NCBI GenBank assembly: GCA_947498785.1
Contig: CANMLS010000003.1
Location: forward strand, 124,001 to 188,000
Direction: 5' to 3'
DNA: 64,000 bases
From: an uncultured Aquimarina sp.
GTDB lineage: Bacteria; Bacteroidota; Bacteroidia; Flavobacteriales; Flavobacteriaceae
The translations under genes were made by a program, and so were the position numbers. Below the pieces are notes generated by a model. That model saw nothing but the letters and a program-made list of their open reading frames with translations. It was not told the origin of the DNA and did no database searches. Shown here in pieces: positions 18,049-27,526 of this stretch (within the stretch, counting starts at the first letter, position 1; each line of letters starts with the position of its first letter).

Positions 18049-19686
18049 TTATTCTAAAACAAAAGACAACACCTCTCCCGTTGCTCCATTTGGAAACGTA
18101 ATTCCCAACAGTGCTGAAATTGTAGGAGCAATATCTGGTATAAGCGTTTTTATTGTTGTACTTCCTTTTTTAATACCATGACCAAAAAACAATAATGGAG
18201 CATGTGTATCATAATTCAGACCACTTCCATGAGTTGAACCTGTTTTTGAATACGAAACCGTAGCAGGATCTAATACAACTACAACATCTCCACTTCTTTT
18301 TTGGTTAAATCCTTTCTGAATCAAAGCAGCAATCCCAGAAGAAAACTCTCCATTTCGCAATTGACTTCTAGTAAAAACCTTACCTATCTGATCTTGTTGT
18401 AATACGAAATGAGCGATTGTATTTTGTAATTCTTCTGAAGCAACATTATTTTTTGTCAATATTTCATAATTAAAAAACACCTGATTATTAGAGATATTTT
18501 CAATAAGCCCATCTATTTTATACCTCTCTTTTACAAATGCTTTTACTTTGGCTTCAAAAGCATCTCTATCAAAATAACCTGAAGGGATTTTAACTGACTT
18601 CAAATAAGATGGCACATGAACTGCCCCATGATCTGCTGTTAAAAAAACTGTATACTCTCCTTTACCCACTTTTGTATCTAAGGTGTTAAAGAAACGCTCC
18701 AGATCTTTATCTAATCGTAAATACGTATCTTGAATCTCCTTTGAATTCACTCCAAAATTATGTCCCACATAATCTGTACTTGAAAAGCTAACCGTTAGAA
18801 AATCTGTAACCTTATCAACACCTAATTCTTCTCCTTCAATCGCTGCTATCGCAAAATCGGCTGTTAGACTATTTCCGAATGCAGATGACTTTATAATGTC
18901 ATATCCAGAATTTTGATCTTTTAATTTTGCCAAGTCATAAGGAAATGTTGCTGTCTCTTTTCCTTTATACCCTCTTTCAAATTTATTTTCATCTTCACCA
19001 CTTTCGGTATATGTTTTAATATCATACAATGTATTCCATACTTTAAAATAAGATTTGGCTTGACCCGAGTTATTAAATTTTTTAACCCAATCAGGTAAAT
19101 TATTTCGATAGTATGTACTTGTGATCCATTTTCCTTCGTCCTTTCCTCTAAACCAATATGCAGCATTAGCAGAATGTCCTGCAGGCAAAATAGCTCCTCG
19201 GTCTTTTATTGCAATTCCAATAGTCTTCCCTCTTAGCTGTGTATGTAATCTATTTTGATCAGTTACTGTAGAAGTTTTCATACGGTGAGGAGACATTCTT
19301 TCCATATCACTCTCTGAGCCTACTGCTTTTACAGAAGAGTCACTAGCACAATACACCATCTCTTTACTAAACTTATCATACCAATCATTAGAAATTATAC
19401 CATGATTTTGTGGTGTTGTACCAGTATAGACAGAGGCATGGCCTGGCCCTGTATATGTAGGCACATAATTAAAATGGTTATTCTTGCAGTTATATCCTTC
19501 TCGAATCATACGCTTAAATCCCCCTTCTCCATATCTGCTGTAGAATCTAGTCATATAATCATACCTCATCTGATCCACCACAATACCTACAACAAGTTTT
19601 GGTGAACTATTAATCTTATTCTCCTGTGAATTACAAGGAATACATAACAATGCTAACAATGCCACTAGAAATACTTTCTTTATCAT
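18049..19686 (-). CDS. PafA-type alkaline phosphatase / phosphodiesterase family
   Basis: A 545-residue exported enzyme of the alkaline phosphatase superfamily. The signal peptide is followed by GIVVDQMRYDYM with the first zinc Asp. The nucleophile is Thr79 in YVPTYTGPGHAS, and Asn100 and the KDR triplet at 161-163 correspond to residues that hold phosphate in the well-studied Elizabethkingia PafA. Other metal ligands appear in DYVGHNFG, TADHGAVHVP and STHGSG. It should release phosphate from organic monoesters in the periplasm. The gene has its own promoter and is divergent from the Mla-type transporter. Confidence 0.92.
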   Translation of the reverse strand: MIKKVFLVALLALLCIPCNSQENKINSSPKLVVGIVVDQMRYDYMTRFYSRYGEGGFKRMIREGYNCKNNHFNYVPTYTGPGHASVYTGTTPQNHGIISNDWYDKFSKEMVYCASDSSVKAVGSESDMERMSPHRMKTSTVTDQNRLHTQLRGKTIGIAIKDRGAILPAGHSANAAYWFRGKDEGKWITSTYYRNNLPDWVKKFNNSGQAKSYFKVWNTLYDIKTYTESGEDENKFERGYKGKETATFPYDLAKLKDQNSGYDIIKSSAFGNSLTADFAIAAIEGEELGVDKVTDFLTVSFSSTDYVGHNFGVNSKEIQDTYLRLDKDLERFFNTLDTKVGKGEYTVFLTADHGAVHVPSYLKSVKIPSGYFDRDAFEAKVKAFVKERYKIDGLIENISNNQVFFNYEILTKNNVASEELQNTIAHFVLQQDQIGKVFTRSQLRNGEFSSGIAALIQKGFNQKRSGDVVVVLDPATVSYSKTGSTHGSGLNYDTHAPLLFFGHGIKKGSTTIKTLIPDIAPTISALLGITFPNGATGEVLSFVLE

Positions 19687-19724
19687 TACTTTAAAAATTT
19701 TAGGACGCTAAAGTACTACTTGTA

Positions 19725-19732
19725 CAAATGTA
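19725..19732 (-). promoter_or_regulatory. -7 box of the PafA-type phosphatase gene
   Basis: TACATTTG on the minus strand, 38 bases before the start codon, matches TAnnTTTG. The -33 element is weak. Confidence 0.45.
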
Positions 19733-19800
19733 AAACTTTAATAGAAGGTTAAATGCTGTAGCTATTTTTTTTTATATTTTAGCCTTTCTAATCATGTAGC

Positions 19801-20538
19801 ATGTTTTATCTAGACGATATTGGTCGATATTTTTTAATGTTAAAAGGGGTTTTTAGTAGAATGACTAAAGGTTCTGTGATACGAAATCTAATATTTAAAG
19901 AAATAGATGATCTTATTATTGGTTCATTAGGTATCACTGTATTTCTTGCATTTTTTATTGGTGCTGTTGTTGCGATTCAAACTGCACTTAATCTCACTAG
20001 TCCTTTAATTCCTAAAAAACTAATTGCTTTTGCTTCTAGACAATCTGTAATTCTAGAATTTGCTCCTACTTTTATTTCTGTAATCATGGCAGGTAAAGTG
20101 GGGTCATTTATCACATCGAGTATAGGAACAATGAGAGTTACAGAACAAATTGATGCATTAGAAGTAATGGGAATTAATTCTCTTAATTATTTGGTTTTCC
20201 CAAAGGTTATAGCCATGCTTATGTACCCTTTTGTGATTGCAATAGCTATGTTTACGGGAATATTTGGGGCATACATTGCCGGGGTTTATGGAGGTTTTAT
20301 TTCTAGTTCAGAATTTTTAACTGGTCTTAGAGAAGAATTTATACCCTATCATCTTGTATATGCATTTATAAAGACTTTTTTATATTCTTTTCTACTAGCT
20401 ACTATACCTTCTTTTCATGGATATTACATGAAAGGAGGCGCATTAGAAGTTGGTAAAGCAAGTACTTCTGCTTTTGTATGGACAACGGTAGTTATTATTA
20501 TATCTAATTATGTTCTCACTCAATTATTATTAAGCTAA
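19801..20538 (+). CDS. MlaE-type ABC transporter permease
   Basis: A 245-residue permease of the MlaE family, which moves phospholipids between the envelope membranes. Five to six hydrophobic segments are present, and the family signature is seen in FAPTFISVIMAGKVGSFITSSIGTMRVTEQIDALEVMG, a coupling-helix region. The stop codon overlaps the start codon of the ATPase gene by one base, so the two are translationally coupled. The MlaD-type binding protein is not adjacent and must lie elsewhere, as is usual in flavobacteria. Confidence 0.9.
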   Translation: MFYLDDIGRYFLMLKGVFSRMTKGSVIRNLIFKEIDDLIIGSLGITVFLAFFIGAVVAIQTALNLTSPLIPKKLIAFASRQSVILEFAPTFISVIMAGKVGSFITSSIGTMRVTEQIDALEVMGINSLNYLVFPKVIAMLMYPFVIAIAMFTGIFGAYIAGVYGGFISSSEFLTGLREEFIPYHLVYAFIKTFLYSFLLATIPSFHGYYMKGGALEVGKASTSAFVWTTVVIIISNYVLTQLLLS

Positions 20539-21302
20539 TGATAGAAGTTACAAATCTGCATAAAGGCTTTAACGGAGAAAAAATATTAAAAGGAATTACA
20601 ACTACTTTTGATAGAGGTAAAACCAATCTTATTATTGGTACTAGTGGAAGTGGTAAAACAGTTTTTTTAAAATGTCTTCTCGGACTTTTCACTCCAGAAC
20701 AAGGAGCTATATCTTATGATGGTAGTACCTATTCTGAATTGCCCGAACAACAACAGAGAGATTTAAGAGAACAAATGGGAATGGTTTTTCAGGGGAGCGC
20801 ATTATTTGATTCTATGACTGTAGAAGAAAATGTGATGTTTCCATTGATGATGTTCACCAAGCAGAAAAAAGATGAAATGCTTGAAAGGGTTTATGAGGTT
20901 TTAAATCGAGTCAACCTTGAGAATGCAAATAACAAACTTCCTTCTGAAATTAGTGGAGGAATGCAAAAACGTGTTGCCATAGCTAGAGCTATTGTTACCA
21001 GACCAAAATATCTATTTTGTGATGAACCAAATTCTGGACTAGACCCAAGAACAGCAATCGTTATAGACAATCTAATTAAAGAAATTACCGAAGAATACGA
21101 TATTATTACTGTAATCAATACTCATGATATGAACTCAGTAATGGAAATTGGCGAGAAGATTGTTTTCCTTAAAAACGGGTATTTGGAATGGGAAGGTGAT
21201 AAAAGTCAGATTTTTAAAACCGACAATAAAGCTGTTACCGATTTTGTATACTCATCTAATCTGTTCAAAAAAGTACGTGACGCACAGATAAAAGGATTAT
21301 AA
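20538..21302 (+). CDS. MlaF-type ABC transporter ATP-binding protein
   Basis: A 254-residue ATPase partner of the permease before it. Walker A is GTSGSGKT at 34-41, the signature SGGMQKR at about 139-145, and Walker B YLFCDEPNSGLDP. The M in place of Q in the signature and the MFPLMMFTK region match the lipid-transport branch. No further gene follows in the operon. Confidence 0.93.
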   Translation: MIEVTNLHKGFNGEKILKGITTTFDRGKTNLIIGTSGSGKTVFLKCLLGLFTPEQGAISYDGSTYSELPEQQQRDLREQMGMVFQGSALFDSMTVEENVMFPLMMFTKQKKDEMLERVYEVLNRVNLENANNKLPSEISGGMQKRVAIARAIVTRPKYLFCDEPNSGLDPRTAIVIDNLIKEITEEYDIITVINTHDMNSVMEIGEKIVFLKNGYLEWEGDKSQIFKTDNKAVTDFVYSSNLFKKVRDAQIKGL

Positions 21303-21534
21303 ATTTCGAGAAACTCCCTATTCATGTATCGATTTTATTTACAAATTTCTTGTATGTAATCAACAGTCTTCGAGGGAAGAATACGAGGTATGCTTTTGAA
21401 AATTTTTTTTGTTTTAGTATTAATTCTCAAAGAATTAAAACCTATATGAAGATAAAAAATCATTCTTGAGGAGATGTTTTAAACACTTCATCTAGCAAAA
21501 AACTACTCCTATAACTACAAAATTGATATATACT

Positions 21535-22035
21535 TTAAAATAGTGCTCCCCAATTTTCCCATACTTTAATAAAATAAAATATCAAAAAACCAACGGATAC
21601 AATAAACTTAAGAAAAGTACCAGCCAGGAATCCAATAAAAGAACCAAAAGCAGCTTTAAGTGCCTTTGAAGACTCGCTACTATCTCTTATAAACTCTCCT
21701 ATAAAAGCTCCTGCAAAAGGGCCTATTATGATCCCAAATGGCCCCATAAATATAATTCCGATAATAAGTCCTAGAGAACTACCTATCATTCCATATTTTG
21801 TGCCTCCAAACCTTTTTGTCCCTAAAGCAGGTACAATATAATCCAACACCCAAACTACAAGAGATATTGCTAAAGTAATCCCTAAAAAAGTCCAATTTTG
21901 AGGAATTACATCTGCAAAATGAAAAATCAACAATCCTACCCATGAAGTGAATGGCCCTGGTAATACAGGCAAAAAACTCCCTATTATCCCTAAAAGACAA
22001 AATAAAAGTCCAATTATGATTAATGCTATATCCAT
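21535..22035 (-). CDS. DUF456 family membrane protein
   Basis: A 166-residue glycine-rich membrane protein of the DUF456 family with four to five hydrophobic segments. The repeated GxxxG-type pattern (GSSLGLIIGIIFMGPFGIIIGPFAGAFIGE) is typical. The function of the family is unknown. The start is taken at the internal ATG 22035 because the first helix begins directly there; a longer form would add 15 polar residues. It has no operon partner. Confidence 0.85.
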   Translation of the reverse strand: MDIALIIIGLLFCLLGIIGSFLPVLPGPFTSWVGLLIFHFADVIPQNWTFLGITLAISLVVWVLDYIVPALGTKRFGGTKYGMIGSSLGLIIGIIFMGPFGIIIGPFAGAFIGEFIRDSSESSKALKAAFGSFIGFLAGTFLKFIVSVGFLIFYFIKVWENWGALF

Positions 22036-22207
22036 ATTCTTTTGCTTATATGACGATAATGTTTCTAATTTGTTACGCAAATGTGATTTAACTCTATACT
22101 CTTGCTTTTAATAGCCTAATATAGCCTTAAGTACATTTTTATTTAATTATTTTGTCTCTAGGAAATCATAATCAACATTTAATTGGTATAAAACTACTCT
22201 CTAAATT

Positions 22208-22654
22208 ATGCAATCTTTTTTAGTATTATCCATCGCGTTAATGATGTACTCTATTTCTTTTTCGCAAAGTAATTTTACTACTATAAAATGCAAAAGCGAA
22301 ACAAATCAACGTCTTATAAAAGACTGTGTCAATAATGAAATCAAAGCATTTGTAGATGCAAATTATAACATTCACAGTATAATGCCTTATGCAAAACCTG
22401 GTACTAATAGAATCTATACTCGATTTAAAGTAGATCAAACAGGTAGAATTACAGATATTCAAGCAAAAGGTTCTGATATGAAACTAGAACTAGAAGCCAT
22501 AAGAACATTACAATCGTTCCCAAATTTGATTCCAATATCTCAAGAAGTTTCTAAAGAGCAAACTCCTGAAGATCTCTTCACTCTACTCATTACATTTAAC
22601 GCAGAAATACCGCAAATCGATTTACCACAAAAAAGACTAACGGGCAACGACTGA
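22208..22654 (+). CDS. exported protein with TonB C-terminal-like domain
   Basis: A 148-residue protein with a cleavable signal peptide (…YSISFSQ). After a short Cys-containing head, residues about 60-125 read RIYTRFKVDQTGRITDIQAKGSDMKLELEAIRTLQSFP, the pattern of the TonB C-terminal fold: strand, turn with DxxGxI, and a helix ending before a proline. Without a membrane anchor or proline-rich linker it is not a working TonB; such stand-alone domains are common in this phylum. The lipoprotein gene 345 bases downstream has a similar domain. Confidence 0.7.
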   Translation: MQSFLVLSIALMMYSISFSQSNFTTIKCKSETNQRLIKDCVNNEIKAFVDANYNIHSIMPYAKPGTNRIYTRFKVDQTGRITDIQAKGSDMKLELEAIRTLQSFPNLIPISQEVSKEQTPEDLFTLLITFNAEIPQIDLPQKRLTGND

Positions 22655-22698
22655 TTCGATATATCTATCTCTTGTTAAGGATCTTTTTTGATTTTTTC

Positions 22699-22745
22699 AA
22701 CTAAAAAATTAGTTGTATTTACCTTATTAAACTAAATCTTTAGTT
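22699..22745. promoter_or_regulatory. two AACTAA/TTAGTT dyads, probable BlaI-type operators
   Basis: Two palindromes, at 22699-22714 and 22730-22745, share the arms AACTAA and TTAGTT. Their centres are 31 bp apart, about three helical turns. They precede a dead BlaI-type gene at 22756, so they are probably its former operators. Confidence 0.5.
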
Positions 22746-22755
22746 AAAAAAAACA

Positions 22756-22887
22756 ATGAAGTAACTTACAAAAGCAGAAGATGAAATTCCTAATTTTATT
22801 AAAAACCCAAAAGATGGTTATTTCTATACCTATTTAGAAAGACATGATCAAATGGATCAAGCAAAAAAAGAACTCAACCTATATTAA
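22756..22887 (+). pseudogene. remnant of a BlaI/MecI-type repressor gene
   Basis: The frame reads Met-Lys-stop-LTKAEDEI, which is the N-terminal start of BlaI/MecI repressors with the third codon changed to TAA. After eight matching residues the similarity stops and 31 unrelated residues follow to a stop at 22885, so most of the gene was deleted. The operator-like dyads before it and a terminator behind it remain. No M56 partner gene is present here. Confidence 0.55.
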
Positions 22888-22902
22888 AACATATTCAACC
22901 AA

Positions 22903-22929
22903 AAAGCCGAAGTATGGAACTTCGGCTTT
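22903..22929 (+). terminator. terminator after the repressor remnant
   Basis: Perfect stem AAAGCCGAAGT / ACTTCGGCTTT with a five-base loop. Confidence 0.75.
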
Positions 22930-22998
22930 AACAATTTGATCATTTCTCACTCTAAAAAAAATTATGTAGCTTGGCAATTCGAAATAGTTTATGGATTA

Positions 22999-23478
22999 AT
23001 GAGTACTAGAAATTGGCATATCATTCTATTGGTTTTTACTTTATGTTCTTGTAAAAATTTTGTTCTTAAAAAAGAGAACAAAGAAGATATTGTAAAAGAA
23101 GGAATGGATAAATTAAATCGTACTGAAGTAGAACAACCTCCTCTATTTTCTGTTTGTAAAGGAAAAGCAGAAGATGAGTTAGATTCATGTTTTCAAAATA
23201 CGATTACCAAACACATACATGACTATCTTACCAAATATCCTATCACAGTAAAAAGAACAATTAATGACACTATTTGGGTACCTTTATTAATTACTAAAGA
23301 TGGTAAAATCATACTTGAGGATTTTACATTACCAGATACTACAATTGCCCAGATACCAGACCTCAAAAACAGATTAGAGCAAAGCATTGATGCTTTACCA
23401 GAAGTTGAACCCGCACATACTAGAAGTACTCCTGTAACTGCCCGTTATAAACTTCCTATTGTAATACATATAGATTAG
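22999..23478 (+). CDS. lipoprotein with TonB C-terminal-like domain
   Basis: A 159-residue protein. The start is ATG 22999, where a short signal peptide leads to a lipobox LCSC (Cys17). The later part, KRTINDTIWVPLLITKDGKIILEDFTLPD and the helix that follows, resembles the TonB C-terminal fold as in the gene at 22208. It probably faces the periplasm. The function is unknown. Transcription must start after the terminator at 22903-22929. Confidence 0.65.
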   Translation: MSTRNWHIILLVFTLCSCKNFVLKKENKEDIVKEGMDKLNRTEVEQPPLFSVCKGKAEDELDSCFQNTITKHIHDYLTKYPITVKRTINDTIWVPLLITKDGKIILEDFTLPDTTIAQIPDLKNRLEQSIDALPEVEPAHTRSTPVTARYKLPIVIHID

Positions 23479-23527
23479 CAGCATACTTATTTTGAATTGC
23501 GTAGTTTTGTAAAAACTCTGTATTTCA

Positions 23528-24085
23528 TTGGAAAACGAAAAAATTATATTAGGCATTGACCCTGGAACCACAATTATGGGTTTCGGACTTATTAAAATAC
23601 GAAATAAGAAAATGTCTTTTTTACAACTTAATGAACTTCAACTTGGTAAATATGATGATCATTATTTAAAGCTAAAACTCATTTTTGAACGTACAATAGA
23701 GCTTATAGACACCTATCATCCAGATGAAATTGCTATAGAAGCTCCTTTTTTTGGTAAAAACGTACAATCTATGCTTAAACTCGGACGTGCTCAAGGAGTT
23801 GCCATGGCAGCTGGGCTTAGCAGAGAAGTACCTATTACAGAATATTCTCCAAAAAAAATCAAAATGGCTATTACTGGTAATGGAAATGCCAGTAAAGAAC
23901 AAGTGGCTAAAATGCTACAGAGTTTACTAAAACTAAAAACACTTCCAAAAAATCTGGATTCTACTGACGGACTAGCTGCTGCTGTGTGCCATTTTTATAA
24001 TATGGGGCGAGCCGATATTGTGGGTAAAAGCTATACTGGCTGGGCTGCTTTTGTGAAACAAAATGAAAAGAGAGTAAAAAAATAA
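23528..24085 (+). CDS. ruvC: crossover junction endodeoxyribonuclease RuvC
   Basis: A 185-residue Holliday-junction resolvase. The four acidic residues of the RNase H-like fold are visible: Asp11 in LGIDPGT, Glu71 in IAIEAPFFGKN, and Asp144 with Asp147 in LDSTDGLAAA. The length is normal. The start codon is TTG at 23528; conserved sequence begins within five residues, so a later start is excluded. ruvA and ruvB are not nearby. Confidence 0.96.
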   Translation: MENEKIILGIDPGTTIMGFGLIKIRNKKMSFLQLNELQLGKYDDHYLKLKLIFERTIELIDTYHPDEIAIEAPFFGKNVQSMLKLGRAQGVAMAAGLSREVPITEYSPKKIKMAITGNGNASKEQVAKMLQSLLKLKTLPKNLDSTDGLAAAVCHFYNMGRADIVGKSYTGWAAFVKQNEKRVKK

Positions 24086-24153
24086 TTAGAAATCATGATT
24101 TTTGATTTCAGATCATTTTAAATTCGCACCAATCAATTTAAAAATATAACATT

Positions 24154-25290
24154 ATTAGCGGTATTTACATCCATATTCCTTTTTGCAAACAAGCTTGTCA
24201 CTATTGTGATTTTCATTTTTCTACTTCTATGAAAAAAAAAGATGAAATGATTACCGCACTATGTGATGAAATACGGTTGCGGAAATCAGAAATTGATCCT
24301 AATGAAAATATCGAAACTATTTATTTTGGAGGGGGTACACCCACCGTATTGTCTATAAAAGAACTCACACGCATTATAGATGTTATTTATAAGAATTATT
24401 CGGTGATCCAAGATCCAGAAATTACAGTAGAAGCAAACCCCGATGATCTAACCAAAGAAAAGATCAAATTACTATCTAGTAGCGATGTAAATCGTTTAAG
24501 CATAGGTGTTCAATCTTTTTTTCAAGAAGACTTACAGCTCATGAATCGAGCTCATAATGCAACTGAAGCAAAAGAATGCCTCGCTATGGCTAGTCGGTAT
24601 TTTGAAAATATCTCGATTGATCTGATTTATGGAATCCCTAATATGTCGGTTGATCAATGGAAACAGAATATTCAATTGGCAATGGACTTTAAAGTACCTC
24701 ATATCTCTTGTTATGCGCTCACTGTCGAACCCAGAACTGCTTTAAAAAAACTAATTCAAAATGGTAAAATAGAACCTGTAAGCGATGATCTTGCACAAGA
24801 ACATTTTGAAATTCTTGTAGATACATTAGAAAATCGAGGATTCGTGCATTATGAACTCTCTAATTTTGGAAAATCTGGGTACTTCAGTAAAAATAACACC
24901 GCATACTGGCAAGGGAAAAACTACTTAGGTATTGGGCCATCTGCACATTCTTTTAATGGAAAACAACGAAGCTGGAACATCAATAACAATATAAAATACA
25001 TTAAAGCTTTGCAGCAGCAGAAAATCCCAAGAGAAGTTGAAGATTTAAGTAAAACTGACAGGTATAACGAATACATAATGACAGGTTTGAGAACCATTTG
25101 GGGAGTGTCATTACAGAAAATAGAACATGAGTTTGGCAAAAAGTATAAAGAATATCTTATGAAGCAAGTTCAAAAACATATAGACAAGCACCTATTATTT
25201 ATAGATGGTGATACTTTATTGATCACTAAAAAAGGAAAGTTTTTAAGTGACGGCATCGCAAGTGATCTTTTCTTACTAAATTTAGGGTAA
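24154..25290 (+). CDS. hemW: HemW-type radical SAM haem chaperone
   Basis: A radical SAM protein of the HemW (formerly coproporphyrinogen III oxidase-like) family, which delivers haem to respiratory proteins. The iron-sulfur motif CKQACHYC (CxxxCxxC) lies upstream of the first ATG at 24229, so the real gene must begin earlier. In frame there is no ATG, GTG or TTG between the stop at 24139 and the motif. The best candidate is ATT at 24154, giving Ile/Met-SGIYIHIPF, which matches the usual start of the family. Further motifs are YFGGGTPT, SIGVQSF and the HemW_C-like tail. It is downstream of ruvC and shares the strand with the following operon. Confidence 0.9.
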   Translation: MSGIYIHIPFCKQACHYCDFHFSTSMKKKDEMITALCDEIRLRKSEIDPNENIETIYFGGGTPTVLSIKELTRIIDVIYKNYSVIQDPEITVEANPDDLTKEKIKLLSSSDVNRLSIGVQSFFQEDLQLMNRAHNATEAKECLAMASRYFENISIDLIYGIPNMSVDQWKQNIQLAMDFKVPHISCYALTVEPRTALKKLIQNGKIEPVSDDLAQEHFEILVDTLENRGFVHYELSNFGKSGYFSKNNTAYWQGKNYLGIGPSAHSFNGKQRSWNINNNIKYIKALQQQKIPREVEDLSKTDRYNEYIMTGLRTIWGVSLQKIEHEFGKKYKEYLMKQVQKHIDKHLLFIDGDTLLITKKGKFLSDGIASDLFLLNLG

Positions 25291-25373
25291 TTAAATAACC
25301 ATGGGGACTATCCAAGAAAAGCATACTGGTATTCAAACCTAGTACAATATCAAAATAGCCTGAAAACTATGAT

Positions 25374-26120
25374 ATGATTACAACAATTGAACACAACAAA
25401 ACATCCTATACAATTGATATTTCCAAACCTCTGGATATATCGATCCCACTAAGAGCTTCTAAAGAAAACGTAAATGCCTGGTATATTGATGAACCAAAGA
25501 TTGAACCTGTAATAAATGGTGATTTAATTGGAAAAGTATCTAAAGGAGCTTCTACTAATTTTAATACAATCACATTTAACCCTCATAGCCATGGGACTCA
25601 TACAGAATGTGTTGGCCATATCACTACAGAGTTTCATAGTATAAATCAGACGCTACAACGTTTTTTTTATATAGCAGAAGTCATTTCTATTGCCCCAAAA
25701 AAACAAGGAAAAGACTATGTAATAACGGAAGATTGTATTAAAAACATGATTACTTCATCCACTTCTAAAGCTTTAATTATAAGAACAATACCCAATACAC
25801 AAGACAAACAGAACAGACAATATTCGAATACTAATTGGCCCTATCTTACCAAAGAAGCAGCTGCTTATATTCTAAAGTTAAATATTGAACATCTACTTAT
25901 TGATCTACCTTCAGTTGATAAAGAAAAGGATGACGGAAAATTACTTGCGCATAAAGCATTCTGGAACTACCCTTCTGCTCCCCGATATCATGCTACAATC
26001 ACAGAAATGATTTATGTAAATGATATGATTTCTGATGGATTATATGTGCTTAACCTTCAGATAGCATCATTTGAAAATGATGCTTCTCCAAGTAAACCCA
26101 TCCTGTACAAAATACTATAA
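25374..26120 (+). CDS. cyclase / kynurenine formamidase-like protein
   Basis: A 248-residue member of the cyclase (PF04199) family, metal-dependent hydrolases that include kynurenine formamidase. The metal motif is NPHSHGTHTE with a further His in CVGHI; the common HxGTHxD has Glu in place of Asp. HLLIDLPSVDKEKDDG is also conserved. The substrate is unknown. It opens a compact five-gene run up to 27883. Confidence 0.85.
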   Translation: MITTIEHNKTSYTIDISKPLDISIPLRASKENVNAWYIDEPKIEPVINGDLIGKVSKGASTNFNTITFNPHSHGTHTECVGHITTEFHSINQTLQRFFYIAEVISIAPKKQGKDYVITEDCIKNMITSSTSKALIIRTIPNTQDKQNRQYSNTNWPYLTKEAAAYILKLNIEHLLIDLPSVDKEKDDGKLLAHKAFWNYPSAPRYHATITEMIYVNDMISDGLYVLNLQIASFENDASPSKPILYKIL

Positions 26121-26133
26121 AATTAAAATCTAA

Positions 26134-26490
26134 ATGAAAACCACTATACAGCTTGAAGAAATCGCAATGTTTGGATTAGGTATTTATGTATTTGATACAT
26201 TATCGTATTTCTGGTGGTTCTTTTTAACTTTATTCCTTGTCCCTTACATAGGGATGATTGGTTATATAATAAATAGTAAATTTGACGCTTTGAGCTATAA
26301 TACATTTCATCATAAAGGACTTGCGATTATTATATCTGGTATAGGGATTTATATATCAAACGAACCGCTTCAGTTCTCGGGAATCATTCTTTTTGCTCAT
26401 TCTGCTTTTGATAGAATTTTGGGTTATAGTTTAAAATATGAAAAAGGATTTAAATGTACACACTTAGGTGAAGTAAAGAAAAAAAATTAG
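26134..26490 (+). CDS. DUF4260 family membrane protein
   Basis: A 118-residue protein with three to four membrane segments. FWWFFLTLFLVPYIGMIGY, FHHKGLAI and FAHSAFDRILGYSLKYEKGFKCTHLG are typical of DUF4260, whose function is unknown. It follows the cyclase gene by 13 bases and touches the next gene. Confidence 0.85.
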   Translation: MKTTIQLEEIAMFGLGIYVFDTLSYFWWFFLTLFLVPYIGMIGYIINSKFDALSYNTFHHKGLAIIISGIGIYISNEPLQFSGIILFAHSAFDRILGYSLKYEKGFKCTHLGEVKKKN

Positions 26491-26491
26491 A

Positions 26492-27109
26492 ATGGAATTA
26501 TTATTTGTTGGACTTTTGGGAGGTGCCATTTTAGCATATTTTATTTTTGCGCGGTTTAGTGCAGCACAAAGAAAATCATCTGTAAGAACGCAATCTACCG
26601 TTCTTAAAGAAAAGATCAAAAGTGTTTGTAAACTCATTACGGTCGAAGGAGATTTTGCAGAAATATATCACTATGAAAGTGTGAAAGACAAGTTTTTTAA
26701 ACTCCTCTCGGGAACAAAAAAAGCATTAATTATAATCGATGCAAAGGCTTATGTTGGATTTGATCTATCAAAGGTTTCTCTAGAAAGTGATACCAAGAAC
26801 AAAAAGATTATTCTTACTCATTTTCCGCAACCAAAACTATTGACCATAGAGACCGATTTTAAATACTACGATAAAAAAGAAGGATGGTTAAACCCTTTTA
26901 CCTCCTCTGACCTTACAGATCTTAATAAAGAAGCTAAACAATTTATAAAAGATAAAATCCCACAAAGTGGACTCATGGAATCTGCAAAAAAAGAAGCGCT
27001 AACAGCAATTGCTCTTATGGAAACCCTGGCTGAATCTATCGGCTGGACATTAGACTACTCTGCTTTAGAGCTAGATGACAATAATCCCAACACAAAACAG
27101 TTAGAATAA
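26492..27109 (+). CDS. DUF4230 family membrane-anchored protein
   Basis: A 205-residue protein with one N-terminal membrane helix and a DUF4230 domain behind it (LKEKIKSVCKLITVEGDFAEIYHYE, ALIIIDAKAYVGFDLSKV). The family is common in Bacteroidota and has no known role. It starts one base after the DUF4260 stop. Confidence 0.85.
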   Translation: MELLFVGLLGGAILAYFIFARFSAAQRKSSVRTQSTVLKEKIKSVCKLITVEGDFAEIYHYESVKDKFFKLLSGTKKALIIIDAKAYVGFDLSKVSLESDTKNKKIILTHFPQPKLLTIETDFKYYDKKEGWLNPFTSSDLTDLNKEAKQFIKDKIPQSGLMESAKKEALTAIALMETLAESIGWTLDYSALELDDNNPNTKQLE

Positions 27110-27115
27110 AGAACA

Positions 27116-27523
27116 ATGAGTATAATTATTTCTACTGATAATAAAAAATTAGATATAGATTTTATTCATCAGTTTTTAACCCATTCATATTGGGCCGAAG
27201 GTAGAACCAAAGAAGAAGTAAACATTAGCTTAAAAAACTGCTTAAATTTTGGCATTTATCTTGATAAAAAACAGATCGGTTTTGCAAGAGTTTTAACTGA
27301 TTATGCTGTTTTTGGATACTTGATGGATGTATTTATTATAGAAGAGCATAGAGGAAATGGGTATTCAAAATTAATGATGAAAGCCATAATGGATCATCCA
27401 GATTTACAAAATATTAAACGATGGATGTTAGCTACTCATGATGCACATGCATTGTATAAAAAGTTTGGTTTTAGTACTATTGAAGACCCTTCTAAACTTA
27501 TGGAAAAACTTGTAAATAATTAA
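27116..27523 (+). CDS. GNAT family N-acetyltransferase
   Basis: A 135-residue acetyltransferase. The acetyl-CoA loop is EEHRGNGYSKLMM, preceded by the GYLMDVFI strand, and ends with ALYKKFGF, the standard GNAT C-terminal motif. The acceptor is unknown. It sits within the tight operon, six bases behind DUF4230. Confidence 0.9.
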   Translation: MSIIISTDNKKLDIDFIHQFLTHSYWAEGRTKEEVNISLKNCLNFGIYLDKKQIGFARVLTDYAVFGYLMDVFIIEEHRGNGYSKLMMKAIMDHPDLQNIKRWMLATHDAHALYKKFGFSTIEDPSKLMEKLVNN

Positions 27524-27526
27524 AAA

